NCBI GenBank assembly: GCA_963846165.1
Contig: CAWJUU010000011.1
Coordinates: 1 to 64,000 of the forward strand
Direction: 5' to 3'
DNA: 64,000 nt
Source of the DNA: WHSW01 sp963846165
Lineage (GTDB): Bacteria; Actinomycetota; Thermoleophilia; Solirubrobacterales; 70-9
The position numbers and the translations under genes were made by a program. The number at the start of each line of letters is the position of its first letter. Positions within the stretch are counted from its first letter, which is position 1. The notes beneath the pieces were generated by a model. It had not been told where the DNA came from, did not search any database, and was given only the letters and a program-made list of their open reading frames with translations. Shown in pieces: positions 24,848-32,985 of this stretch.

Positions 24848-25364
24848 GGTTGTCGCCCATCATGAAGTAGTGGTCGGGTGGAATGGTGATCTCGGTCGGG
24901 AAGTCGCAGCCGCCGAGTCCGCGACATGGGCGAATGTAGTCCTCGGGCGGCGGCTTCTCCCCGTTGACGATCGGGATTCCGTTCTCGATCGACAGCCGGT
25001 CACCTGGACCGGCGACAACGCGTTTGATGAAGTTGGTGTCGGCCATCTCCGGCGTCGGCTCGGGGCAGGCCTGGCCGGTGCGCCGTTGCGGCTTCGTGAC
25101 ACCGCACTGGTTGCCGCGCGCGGCGCCGATCGGCGGGTGGAAGACGACGACGTCACCGATCTCGGGATCGCCGCCGAGGCGGAACGAGAATCGGTTCACG
25201 AGCACGCGCTGGCCGACGTCGAGGGTCGGCTCCATCGAGGGCGAGGGGATCTGGTACGGCTTGACGATGAAGGCCTGGATCGCGAGCGCGAGGCCGATCG
25301 CCAGCGCGACGATGACGACGAGCTCGATGAAGGCGCCACGGCCGGTTGTCGGCTTCGGGATCAG
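24741..25364 (-). CDS. lepB: Signal peptidase I
   Basis: 207 residues if started at CTG 25,362-25,364: an N-terminal membrane anchor (IELVVIVALAIGLALAIQAF), catalytic Ser in YQIPSPSMEPTL, catalytic Lys in TNFIKRVVAGPGD, and the GDNRGASDDSRYWGPV box. It removes signal peptides from exported proteins on the outer membrane face. There is no ATG, GTG or TTG in this frame before the anchor. The CTG overlaps the rplS stop as CTGA, like the GTGA, ATGA and TTGA overlaps elsewhere, so a CTG start is likely. Starting at the first ATG would lose the anchor and the catalytic Ser. Confidence 0.85.
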   Translation of the reverse strand: MIPKPTTGRGAFIELVVIVALAIGLALAIQAFIVKPYQIPSPSMEPTLDVGQRVLVNRFSFRLGGDPEIGDVVVFHPPIGAARGNQCGVTKPQRRTGQACPEPTPEMADTNFIKRVVAGPGDRLSIENGIPIVNGEKPPPEDYIRPCRGLGGCDFPTEITIPPDHYFMMGDNRGASDDSRYWGPVPRDWLIGEAFFTYWPPKRIGLL

Positions 25365-25969
25365 CTGGGTTCCTTGGAATCCTCGGCCTCGTCCTCCGGC
25401 TCCTCGGATGACTCGGCTTCGGGTTCCTCCGAGGGCCCATCCTGCGTTTCGCCCTCGGCGCCTTCCTGCTCTGTGCCCTCCGCGCCTTCCGCCGCTGCCT
25501 CGTCGGGCTCAGCGGCTGCCTCGTCCTCGGGCGCGACCTCGACCTCGGCCTCCTCCTGGCTGACTCCCTCGGAGTCGATCGCCGCCGGCTCCTCCGCCTC
25601 CGCCATCACAAGGTCGTCCTCGATCCCCCAGCGACGCTCTGCGACACGCGCGCGCTTGCCGACCCGGCCGCGCAGGTAGTAGAGCTTGGCGCGACGGACG
25701 TCGCCTCGGGCGACCACCTCGAGCCGCTCGATCTTCGGCGAGTGGACCGGGAAGGTCCGCTCGACACCGACCCCGAACGACTGCTTGCGCACCGTGAACG
25801 TCTCGCGCGCCCCGGAGCCCTGGCGGGCGATCACGATGCCCTCGAAGACCTGGGTTCGCCTGCGGTTGCCCTCGATCACCTGGAAGTGCACGCGGACGCG
25901 ATCTCCGGGCTCGAAGCGCGGGACCTTCCGCAGCTGGCGCTGCTCGATGCTCTCGATGATCGTGCTCAT
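25361..25969 (-). CDS. rplS: Ribosomal protein L19 with long acidic C-terminal tail
   Basis: 202 residues. The first 115 are ordinary L19 (FEPGDRVRVHFQVIEGNRRR, VFEGIVIARQGSGARETFTV, SPKIERLEVVARGDVRRAKL, YYLRGRVGKRARV). The last 85 or so, from about EAEEPAAIDSEGVSQEEAE to the end, are almost only Glu, Asp, Ala, Gly, Ser and Pro, and should be disordered and strongly negative. L19 sits at the 30S-50S interface. ATG at 25,967-25,969. The tail is encoded by normal high-GC codons and is in frame with the conserved part, so it is not a frameshift product. Confidence 0.92.
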   Translation of the reverse strand: MSTIIESIEQRQLRKVPRFEPGDRVRVHFQVIEGNRRRTQVFEGIVIARQGSGARETFTVRKQSFGVGVERTFPVHSPKIERLEVVARGDVRRAKLYYLRGRVGKRARVAERRWGIEDDLVMAEAEEPAAIDSEGVSQEEAEVEVAPEDEAAAEPDEAAAEGAEGTEQEGAEGETQDGPSEEPEAESSEEPEDEAEDSKEPS

Positions 25970-25996
25970 CGTCCCCAAGTAAGGCGGGTAGGCGTA

Positions 25997-26026
25997 CAAA
26001 AGCGGGCACCCGAACTCAGGGCCCGC
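25997..26026 (-). terminator. Rho-independent terminator/attenuator between trmD and rplS
   Basis: On the minus strand, GCGGGC and GCCCGC (26,026-26,021 and 26,007-26,002) form a 6-bp stem around a 13-base loop and are followed by TTTTGT. It lies in the 118-base leader of rplS. A TACTAT -10-like box at 26,041-26,036 just upstream hints at a separate rplS promoter, though very close to the hairpin. It may end part of the rpsP-trmD transcript or adjust L19 dose. Confidence 0.55.
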
Positions 26027-26087
26027 GGGCGTCAGATAGTAGACAACTCGCCGCTGAGCGGGGCCTGAGCGCCGATCCCGGCTGACA

Positions 26088-26741
26088 CTAAGCGCGCCCG
26101 CGGCTCTGCCCGCGGCGCCACTCGCGAACCCGCTCGTGGTCGCCGGACAGCAGCACATCCGGGACCTCCCAGCCGCGATAGCTGGCCGGTCGCGTGTAGT
26201 GCGGGTACTCAGGCGCGCCGGCGAGCGCCTCAGAGAACGATTCCTCGACCGCGCTTTCGGCGTGCCCGAGCGCACCCGGCAGCTTGCGGATCACCGAATC
26301 GGCGACCACCATCGCCGCCAGCTCGCCGCCCGAGAGCACGTATGGACCGACCGAGACGGCGTCGTCGGCGAGGTGACCGCGAACCCGCTCGTCAACACCC
26401 TCGTAGCGGCCACAGAGCAGCGCCAGATGTGGCTCGGCGGCGAGCTCGGTCGCGAGCGCGTCGTCGAGCGGGCGGCCCGCCGGCGTCAGCAGGACGATGC
26501 GGGCGGGCGAGCCGTCGCCGTAGGCCGCCTTCAGGGCCGCGTCGACGACGTCGACACGGAGCACCATGCCGGCGCCGCCGCCGTAGGGCGAGTCGTCGAC
26601 CTGACCCCCGGTCAGGGGCGTCGTCTCACGGTAGTTGAAGAACCGCAGCTCGGAGCCGAGGGAGACCGCGTTGGCGACGTGGCGCTGGGTCTGAAACCAC
26701 TCGAACCACTCCGGGAACAAGGTGAAGACGTCAACCCGCAT
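26088..26741 (-). CDS. trmD: tRNA (guanine-37-N1)-methyltransferase
   Basis: 217 residues of the SPOUT-fold TrmD: DVFTLFPEWFEWF start, DDSPYGGGAGMVL, LLCGRYEGVDERV, and the trefoil-knot region YVLSGGELAAMVVADSVIRK. It methylates G37 in tRNAs to prevent frameshifting, using SAM. It lies between khpA and rplS in the usual rpsP cluster, but no rimM precedes it: only 35 bases separate it from khpA. ATG at 26,741. The C-terminus is slightly shorter than in E. coli TrmD. Confidence 0.95.
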   Translation of the reverse strand: MRVDVFTLFPEWFEWFQTQRHVANAVSLGSELRFFNYRETTPLTGGQVDDSPYGGGAGMVLRVDVVDAALKAAYGDGSPARIVLLTPAGRPLDDALATELAAEPHLALLCGRYEGVDERVRGHLADDAVSVGPYVLSGGELAAMVVADSVIRKLPGALGHAESAVEESFSEALAGAPEYPHYTRPASYRGWEVPDVLLSGDHERVREWRRGQSRGRA

Positions 26742-26776
26742 GATCGTGACCAGCCACCAACCGGCGGGTAGGTGTT

Positions 26777-27013
26777 CTAGTCCTCGACGATTTCGACCAT
26801 CACGCGGCCACCGTCGGTGGCGGTCGCGGCCGCCTTGGCAATCGTTCGGATCGCGTTAGCGACCCGCCCGTCGCGGCCGATCACCCGACCCAGGTCGTCG
26901 TCGGCGACGTGAACCTCGAGCACCGTGCCGTCATCCTCGTCGAGCTCCTCGACTCGAACCGCCCCCGGGTCCTCCACCAGCGCCCGGACCACGAACTCGA
27001 CCAGCTCCCGCAT
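26777..27013 (-). CDS. khpA: KH-domain RNA-binding protein
   Basis: 78 residues, the usual size of KhpA/YlqC: a KH domain with the GRVIGRDGRVANAIRTIAK loop (variant GxxG: GRDG). KhpA binds RNA, often with KhpB, and affects translation and cell-wall growth. Position directly after rpsP is the standard synteny. The start of the frame (MRELVEFVVRALVEDP) matches the family, and the upstream rpsP stop is 16 bases away. Confidence 0.93.
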   Translation of the reverse strand: MRELVEFVVRALVEDPGAVRVEELDEDDGTVLEVHVADDDLGRVIGRDGRVANAIRTIAKAAATATDGGRVMVEIVED

Positions 27014-27029
27014 CCGCTCAGCCGCTGGG

Positions 27030-27281
27030 CTAGGAGCCCGTGGCGCCGATCCCCTTGGTGCGCAGCAGGGTCGCCACGGTGCGGGTCGGCTGGGCGCCGT
27101 GGTCGAGCCAATGCTTGGCCCGCTCCTCGTCGATTACGATCACGGAGGGGTCGGTCTGCGGGTTGTAATGGCCGATCGTCTCGATCGTGCGCCCGTCGCG
27201 CGGGGAGCGCTTGTCGGCGACGACAATGCGCCAGTTCGGGTTCTTGCGCGAACCCACCCTTCTGAGCCTGATTCTCACCAT
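27030..27281 (-). CDS. rpsP: Ribosomal protein S16
   Basis: 83 residues: MVRIRLRRVGSRKNPNWRIV, RSPRDGRTIETIGHYNPQ, and ERAKHWLDHGAQPTRTVATL, all typical of bacterial S16, an early-assembly protein of the small subunit body. It follows ffh by 33 bases and leads into khpA and trmD, the conserved ffh-rpsP-khpA-trmD-rplS arrangement. The C-terminus ends shortly after the core, without the extension seen in some actinobacteria. Confidence 0.96.
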   Translation of the reverse strand: MVRIRLRRVGSRKNPNWRIVVADKRSPRDGRTIETIGHYNPQTDPSVIVIDEERAKHWLDHGAQPTRTVATLLRTKGIGATGS

Positions 27282-27314
27282 TGCGGCGCGAGAGGTTAGC
27301 GGGCGGGCAGCATC

Positions 27315-28652
27315 TCAGCGCATCCCCTTCATCAGCTGCTGCGGGTCGGGCATCTTCCCGCGTGCGAGCTGGGCCATCATCTTGCGCATCTGGCCGAACT
27401 GCTTGACGAGCTGGTTCACGGCCTGCACCGTGGTCCCGGAGCCGCGCGCGATCCGCTTGCGCCGCGAGCCGTCGATCATCGCCGGGTTGGCACGCTCGGC
27501 AGGGGTCATCGAGAGGATGATCGCCTCGAGCCGGTCGAGCTCGGCGTCGTCCATGTCGACCTGGCGCAGCTGCTGTGCGGCCTTGCCCATCCCGGGCATC
27601 ATCCCGAGCACGTTCTGGAGCGGGCCCATCTTCCGCACCTGGCGCATCTGGGTGAGGAAGTCCTCGAGCGTGAACTGCTGCTTTCGGATCTTGCGCTCGA
27701 GCTCGGCAGCCTGATCGGCATCCGAGACCTCCTCGGCCTTCTCGATCAGCGACATCACGTCGCCCATGCCCAGGATCCGCGACGCCATCCGCTCGGGGTG
27801 AAAGCGCTCGAGCTGCTCGACGCGCTCGCCGGTCGACGCGTACATGATCGGCTTCCCGGTCACGGCCTTGACCGAGAGCGCGGCGCCGCCGCGCGCGTCG
27901 CCATCGAGCTTGGTCAGCACGACACCGTCGAACTCGACCCGCTCGGCGAAGCTCTCGGCGACGTTGACCGCGTCCTGTCCGGTCATCGCGTCGAGCACCA
28001 GCAGCACGTCGTGCGCCTTGGTCCGCTTGCGGATCGCGGCGAGCTCGTCCATCAGCTGCTCGTCGATGTGCAGGCGCCCGGCGGTGTCGATGATCAGCAC
28101 GTCGAGGCTCGCCGAGCGCGCCTGGCCGAGCGCCCATTCGGCGATCTCGGTCGGGTCGCGCTCGGTCCCCTGCTCGAACACCGTCGCCCCCGAGCGCTTC
28201 CCCATCGTCACCAGCTGCTCGACCGCCGCCGGGCGCTGCGTGTCGCAGGCCGCCAGCCCGACCTTCTTGCCGTCGTCGCCGAGGTGCTTGGCGAGCTTCG
28301 CGCAGGCGGTCGTCTTGCCCGAGCCCTGGAGCCCGGCCATCAGGATCACGGTGGTGCCCGAGGCAGCGAAGGCGAGGTCGCGGCTGGCGCCACCCATCAG
28401 CGAGCCGAGCTCCTCCCCGACGATCTTGACCACCTGCTGACCGGGGTTGAGCGAGTCGAGGACCCCCGCCCCCAGGCAACGCTTCTTGACCTGGGCCGTG
28501 AACTGCTTCACGACCTTGAAGTTGACGTCGGCCTCGAGCAGCGCAAGGCGGATCTCGCGCATCGCCTTGTCGACGTCGGCCTCGGTCAGCTTGCCGCGGT
28601 TGCGGACATCCGACAGCGTCTCCTGAAGCCGGTCTGAAAGCTGGTCGAACAT
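27315..28652 (-). CDS. ffh: Signal recognition particle protein Ffh
   Basis: 445 residues: helical N domain (MFDQLSDRLQETLSDVRNRG), GTPase G domain with GLQGSGKTTACAKLA, DTQRPAAVEQL, DTAGRLHIDEQL and TKLDGDARGGAAL, then the methionine-rich M domain (GMMPGMGKAAQQL, MRKMMAQLARGKM) that binds 4.5S RNA and signal sequences. It pairs with FtsY, encoded 0.9 kb upstream. The ATG overlaps the LLM gene's stop by one base (TGATG). Without the upstream extension of the open frame it has the normal length. Confidence 0.96.
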   Translation of the reverse strand: MFDQLSDRLQETLSDVRNRGKLTEADVDKAMREIRLALLEADVNFKVVKQFTAQVKKRCLGAGVLDSLNPGQQVVKIVGEELGSLMGGASRDLAFAASGTTVILMAGLQGSGKTTACAKLAKHLGDDGKKVGLAACDTQRPAAVEQLVTMGKRSGATVFEQGTERDPTEIAEWALGQARSASLDVLIIDTAGRLHIDEQLMDELAAIRKRTKAHDVLLVLDAMTGQDAVNVAESFAERVEFDGVVLTKLDGDARGGAALSVKAVTGKPIMYASTGERVEQLERFHPERMASRILGMGDVMSLIEKAEEVSDADQAAELERKIRKQQFTLEDFLTQMRQVRKMGPLQNVLGMMPGMGKAAQQLRQVDMDDAELDRLEAIILSMTPAERANPAMIDGSRRKRIARGSGTTVQAVNQLVKQFGQMRKMMAQLARGKMPDPQQLMKGMR

Positions 28653-29494
28653 CAGCGCACAGTCTCCCTGACCCGGGGCGCGACCTCCTCGCCGAGCCGG
28701 CGGACGAACCCGACCGGGTCGGCGTCGCCCGGGACGCCGACCAGGAGCGCCTCGAAGCCGAGCTCGGCCGCGCGCAGAAGCTGGTCGCGCCAGCCGCTCG
28801 GCTCCCCTTCCAGCGCGATCAGGTTGGCGACCCGCTTTATCTCGGCCGGGTCGCGCCCGGCCCGCTTCGCCCCCTCGTCCACCCTGCGCTGCATCTCGGG
28901 CACGTCCTCGGGCGCCACGAAGCTGCCGCCGACGCTCGGCAGCCAACCGTCGCCGAGACGCCCGGTGAGCCGCAGCATCCGCGGGCCGTACGCGCCGACC
29001 CAGATCCCGATCGGGTGTGCGGGTGCCGGGCCCGGCTTCGCGCCCACGACCCGGTAGTGCTCGCCCTCGACCGTCGGCGAACGCTCGCCCGACCAGAACG
29101 CGCGCAGGATCGCGATCGCCTCCTCGAGCGCGTCCACCGACTGCTTCGGAGTTCGCCGCGGGCCGCCCATTGCCTCGACCGCCTCCCAGAAGCTCCCGGC
29201 GCCGATCCCGAGCTCGACCCGCCCGCCGCTGAGCAGGTCGAGCGACGCCGCCGACTTCGCCAGCACGCTCGGCAGCCGCAGCGGCAGGTTGACCACGTCG
29301 GTCACCAGGCGGACGCGCTCGGTGCGGGCCGCGACGTAGGAGAGGAGAGTCCAGGTGTCGAGGAAGCGTTGCTGGTAAGGATGGTCCTGAACCGCGACGT
29401 AGTCGAGCCCCGCCTCGTCGGCGGCGAGAGCCTGGTGCACGGTCGCTTCCGGCTGCTCGGCGCCGGGGACCAGGAAGATGCCGAGCTCGGTCAC
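28652..29494 (-). CDS. LLM-class (F420/flavin-dependent) oxidoreductase
   Basis: 280 residues in the bacterial luciferase-like TIM barrel: MTELGIFLVPGAEQ, GLDYVAVQDHPYQQRFLDTW, ERVRLVTDVVNLPLRLP, LDLLSGGRVELGIGAGSF and PIGIWVGAYGPRMLRLTGRL. In actinobacteria most such proteins use coenzyme F420; the substrate cannot be named. GTG start at 29,492-29,494. It sits between ftsY and ffh, an unusual place for a metabolic gene, and its stop overlaps the ffh start as TGATG, so it is translated with the SRP genes. Confidence 0.88.
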   Translation of the reverse strand: MTELGIFLVPGAEQPEATVHQALAADEAGLDYVAVQDHPYQQRFLDTWTLLSYVAARTERVRLVTDVVNLPLRLPSVLAKSAASLDLLSGGRVELGIGAGSFWEAVEAMGGPRRTPKQSVDALEEAIAILRAFWSGERSPTVEGEHYRVVGAKPGPAPAHPIGIWVGAYGPRMLRLTGRLGDGWLPSVGGSFVAPEDVPEMQRRVDEGAKRAGRDPAEIKRVANLIALEGEPSGWRDQLLRAAELGFEALLVGVPGDADPVGFVRRLGEEVAPRVRETVR

Positions 29495-29557
29495 CCGCTC
29501 AGCGTAGTCAGTCGCCTCCGCTGGGTCTCGGTGACCCGCTCGACGCGGTTCAGACCG

Positions 29558-30568
29558 TCACTCGTCGAGCAGAGCGTGGGCGAACTCCTCGGCGTCGAAC
29601 GGCCGCAGGTCCTCGATCCCCTCCCCCACCCCGATCAGCTTCACCGGGATCTCGAGCTCGCCGGCGATCGCGAGCGCGATCCCGCCCTTCGCGGTGCCGT
29701 CGAGCTTCGTCAGCACGACGCCGCTGACCTCGACCGCGTCGGCGAACGCCCGCGCCTGGCGGAGGCCGTTCTGGCCCGTGGTCGCGTCGATCACGATCAA
29801 GGTCTCGTGCGGAGCGCCGTCGAGGCGCTTCGCGGCGACCCGGCGCAGCTTGGCGAGCTCCTCCATCAGGTTCCCGTGTGTGTGCAGGCGCCCGGCGGTA
29901 TCGGCGATGACGACGTCGGCGCCGCGAGCCTCGGCCGCCGCGATCGCGTCGAAGACGACCGCGCCGGGGTCGCCGCCGGGGTTGCCCTTGACGATCTCGG
30001 TGCCCGCCCGCTCGGCCCAGGTCTCGAGCTGCTCGATCGCGGCCGCGCGGTAGGTGTCGGCGGCGGCGACGATCACCTGGAGCCCGAAGCGCTCCCGCAG
30101 CACAGCCGCGAGCTTGCCGATCGTCGTCGTCTTCCCGGTCCCGTTGACGCCGACGACCATGATCACCGCGGGCCTCGCGCTCAGGTCCAGGCGCGCGCTA
30201 TGGCCGTCCTCGGGCCGCGCGAGCTCGGCGAGCAGCTCGACCAGGCGCCCCTGGATCGCGTCGGGGCCGCTCACGGCTCCGCCCTCGACCTCGGCCTCGA
30301 GCCGCCCGACCACGTCCGCGGTCGCCTTCGCCCCGAGGTCGGCGAGGATCAGCGCCTCCTCGAGCCGCTCCCAGGTCTCGGCGTCGAGGCGGTCGAAGAG
30401 GCTCGCCGAGAGCTCGGCACGCAGCGCCTGGCGGCTCTTCGACAGGCGGTCGCGCAGGCGCGCGAAGCGGCCGGGGCTCGACTCCGCTTGTCCCTCGTCT
30501 GACCCGGCTCGCCCCGGAGACTCAACCGAGAAGCCGGCCGGAACGCTGATGATTCCCTCCCAGTCCAT
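29558..30568 (-). CDS. ftsY: SRP receptor FtsY
   Basis: 336 residues: short acidic N-terminal part without a membrane helix, N domain (FARLRDRLSKSRQALRAELS), and G domain with GVNGTGKTTTIGKLA, AADTYRAAAIEQLETWAER, DTAGRLHTHGNLMEEL and TKLDGTAKGGIALAIAGEL. It docks the SRP-ribosome complex at the membrane. It follows smc by 20 bases; smc-ftsY-ffh order is conserved in Gram-positives. The A domain is short, as in other actinobacteria. Confidence 0.96.
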   Translation of the reverse strand: MDWEGIISVPAGFSVESPGRAGSDEGQAESSPGRFARLRDRLSKSRQALRAELSASLFDRLDAETWERLEEALILADLGAKATADVVGRLEAEVEGGAVSGPDAIQGRLVELLAELARPEDGHSARLDLSARPAVIMVVGVNGTGKTTTIGKLAAVLRERFGLQVIVAAADTYRAAAIEQLETWAERAGTEIVKGNPGGDPGAVVFDAIAAAEARGADVVIADTAGRLHTHGNLMEELAKLRRVAAKRLDGAPHETLIVIDATTGQNGLRQARAFADAVEVSGVVLTKLDGTAKGGIALAIAGELEIPVKLIGVGEGIEDLRPFDAEEFAHALLDE

Positions 30569-30588
30569 GGCGCGGGAGAGGCTAAGGC

Positions 30589-32940
30589 TCAGGCCGCCTC
30601 GGCGGCCTCCTCGAGCGCGGGCTGCTCCTGCTCGAAGCGGCGCGAGACCACCTTCGTGATCCCGCCGGCGCCCATCGAGACGCCGTAGAGGACGTCGGCG
30701 GCGTCCATGGTCCGCTTCTGGTGGGTGACGATGATGAACTGAGCGCGGTCGGAGAAGCGGCGGACGAGCTGCAGGAAGCGATCGATGTTCGCGTCGTCGA
30801 GCGCCGCTTCGACCTCGTCGAGGATGTAGAACGGCGACGGCCGGGCGAGGAAGACGGCGAACACGAACGCGAGCGCGACGAGCGCCTTCTCGCCGCCGGA
30901 AAGCAGGCTCAGCCGTCGCGTCGCCTTGCCCGCCGGGGTGACCTCGATCTCCACTCCCTGTGAGGCGAACTCGTCCGCGGCCTCCTCCTCGGCCGCGAGC
31001 TCGGCCTCGGCGCTCGCGTCGGCGCTCTCGCCGGCCGGCTCCGCCGCCCCGCCGAGCACCGGCTTCGGGCCACGGCTGTCGTCGACGAGCCGCAGGCGCC
31101 CGCGACCGCCGGGGAACAGGTGCTCGACCAGCTCCTCGAAGTTGCGCTGCGTCGCTTCGAACGTGTCCTCGAACGCGGCGTGGATCTTGCGGTCGGTGTC
31201 ACGAATCAGCGATTGAAGCTCTGACAGCGCGCTCTCGAGGTCCGTGCGCTGCGCCTCGAGGCTCTCGACATGCGCGAGCGCCTCGGCGTACTCACGCTCG
31301 GCGAGCGGGTTGACCGGCCCGAGCTGCTCGCGACGGCGGCCGAGGCGCTCGAGCTTGGCCTCGATCTCGGTGCGCTCGGCGTCGCCGAGCGGCTCATCCG
31401 CCGGCTCGAGCTCGCGACCCAGTGTCGCGGCGATCCGCTCGAGCTCGGCCGCAACCTCCGCCCGCCGGTCGCCGAGGTGGGCGACGCGCACCTCGGCCTC
31501 GGTGACGCCCTCCCCCGCACCACGCAGGCGCGTCTGCAGCTCCGCCTCCTCCCGCGAACAGGCGCGCAGGCGGTCGGTGACGTCGTCGCCACCCGCCGCG
31601 CCGATCGTCCGCCGCTCGAGCGTCGCGGCACGCTCGCCGGCAGCGTCGCGGGCATCCGCGACCGCTTCGCAGAGTACGTCGAGCGCGGCGGCGATCGCCT
31701 GCTCGCGCGCGAGCCGCTGCGCCAGCGAGTCCTGTCGGCGGCTGCCCAGCAGGTCCTCGACCCGGCGCGCCATGCGCGCCGCGCGATCGGCCGCCTCGCG
31801 CACCCGGCCGACCTCGCCGGCGCGGTCGCGATCGGCGCCGGCCGCACGGGCGGCTTCGAGGGCGGTGGTCCCAGCTTCGAGGGATTCGGCGATCCGGTCG
31901 AGTCCGGCGCTCACTGGATCGCCGCCCGCGCCGGCGCCGATGGCCTCAGCCATCTCGTCGCCGAGCGACCCGAGCACGGCTCGGCGGCGCTCGAGCGAAC
32001 GCGCAAGCTCAGCGCGGCGACTGGCGAGCGCCTCGGCGCGGGCGCTGAGCCGCTCGTGGGCGGCGCGAATCGCGGTCAGCCGGCCCCAGGCCTCGGTGCG
32101 CTCGCGGTCGCGTTCGGCGAGCTGCTGCTCGATCGCCGTGCGGCGCTCGTTGACCTTGGCGAGCTCGGTGTCGATCGCGGCGCGGGCATCGCGGGCCGCG
32201 GCCGCAGCGCGCTCGGCCGCGGCGAGCTCGGCCTCGTGGCCATGGAGCGCGGAGGCGAGCAGGCGGGCGCGAAGCTCGCCTCCCTCGCGCTCGAGCCGCG
32301 CGTGGATGTCGGCGGCCTGCGCCTGGCGCTTGAGCGGTCGCAGACGACTGCGGGCCTCGCGCTCGACATCGAGCGCGCGGTCGAGGTTGTCCTGGGTGCG
32401 CTCGAGCTTGAGCTGGGCGCGGCGCCGGCGCTTGCGGTGCTTGCCCAGGCCCGCGGCCTCCTCGACCAGCAGGCGGCGGTCGCGCGGAGCCGAGAGCACG
32501 ATCTCCTCGACCCGGCCCTGGCTGATCACCGAGTGCATCTCGCGCCCGAGGTTGGCGTCAGCGAGCACCTCGATCACGTCGGCGAGCCGCGCCCGCGCGC
32601 CGTTGATCCGGTACGTCCCCTCCCCGCCACGCTCCAGGCGGCGGGTGATCGAGATCTCGGAGAACTCCGACTCCTCCCCATCCGCGTCGAGCACGACTTC
32701 CACCTCGGCGTAGCGGCTCGGCCCCGCACCGTCGCCGCCGGCGTAGATCATGTCCTGCATCGTCTGGCCGCGGACGCTGAGCGGGCTCTGCTCGCCGAGC
32801 GCCCAGAGCACGGCGTCGGTGACGTTCGACTTGCCGCAGCCGTTCGGCCCCACGACCACGCTCACGCCGGGTGAGAAAACCAGCTTCGTGCGGTCCGCGA
32901 AGGACTTGAAGCCCTTGATCGTGATCGAGCTCAGATGCAT
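30589..32940 (-). CDS. smc: Chromosome segregation SMC protein, short and without a recognisable hinge
   Basis: 783 residues. The N-terminal ATPase half is intact (GFKSFADRTKL, Walker A GPNGCGKSN at 31-39, EEAAGLGKHRKRRRRA). The C-terminal half is intact too (signature LSLLSGGEKALVALAF near 679-690, Walker B FYILDEVEAALDD near 704). Between them are Ala/Arg/Glu-rich coiled-coil sequences, but none of the conserved glycine-rich hinge motifs and no Rad50-type CxxC hook. Usual bacterial SMCs are near 1,150-1,200 residues. An acidic Ala/Glu insert lies before the C-terminal head. Synteny (rnc-smc-ftsY) supports the smc call. Confidence 0.85.
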   Translation of the reverse strand: MHLSSITIKGFKSFADRTKLVFSPGVSVVVGPNGCGKSNVTDAVLWALGEQSPLSVRGQTMQDMIYAGGDGAGPSRYAEVEVVLDADGEESEFSEISITRRLERGGEGTYRINGARARLADVIEVLADANLGREMHSVISQGRVEEIVLSAPRDRRLLVEEAAGLGKHRKRRRRAQLKLERTQDNLDRALDVEREARSRLRPLKRQAQAADIHARLEREGGELRARLLASALHGHEAELAAAERAAAAARDARAAIDTELAKVNERRTAIEQQLAERDRERTEAWGRLTAIRAAHERLSARAEALASRRAELARSLERRRAVLGSLGDEMAEAIGAGAGGDPVSAGLDRIAESLEAGTTALEAARAAGADRDRAGEVGRVREAADRAARMARRVEDLLGSRRQDSLAQRLAREQAIAAALDVLCEAVADARDAAGERAATLERRTIGAAGGDDVTDRLRACSREEAELQTRLRGAGEGVTEAEVRVAHLGDRRAEVAAELERIAATLGRELEPADEPLGDAERTEIEAKLERLGRRREQLGPVNPLAEREYAEALAHVESLEAQRTDLESALSELQSLIRDTDRKIHAAFEDTFEATQRNFEELVEHLFPGGRGRLRLVDDSRGPKPVLGGAAEPAGESADASAEAELAAEEEAADEFASQGVEIEVTPAGKATRRLSLLSGGEKALVALAFVFAVFLARPSPFYILDEVEAALDDANIDRFLQLVRRFSDRAQFIIVTHQKRTMDAADVLYGVSMGAGGITKVVSRRFEQEQPALEEAAEAA

Positions 32941-32985
32941 GTGAAAGGGAACCCTTGCGGGACGCCCGGACGTGTTTTCGAGGCT

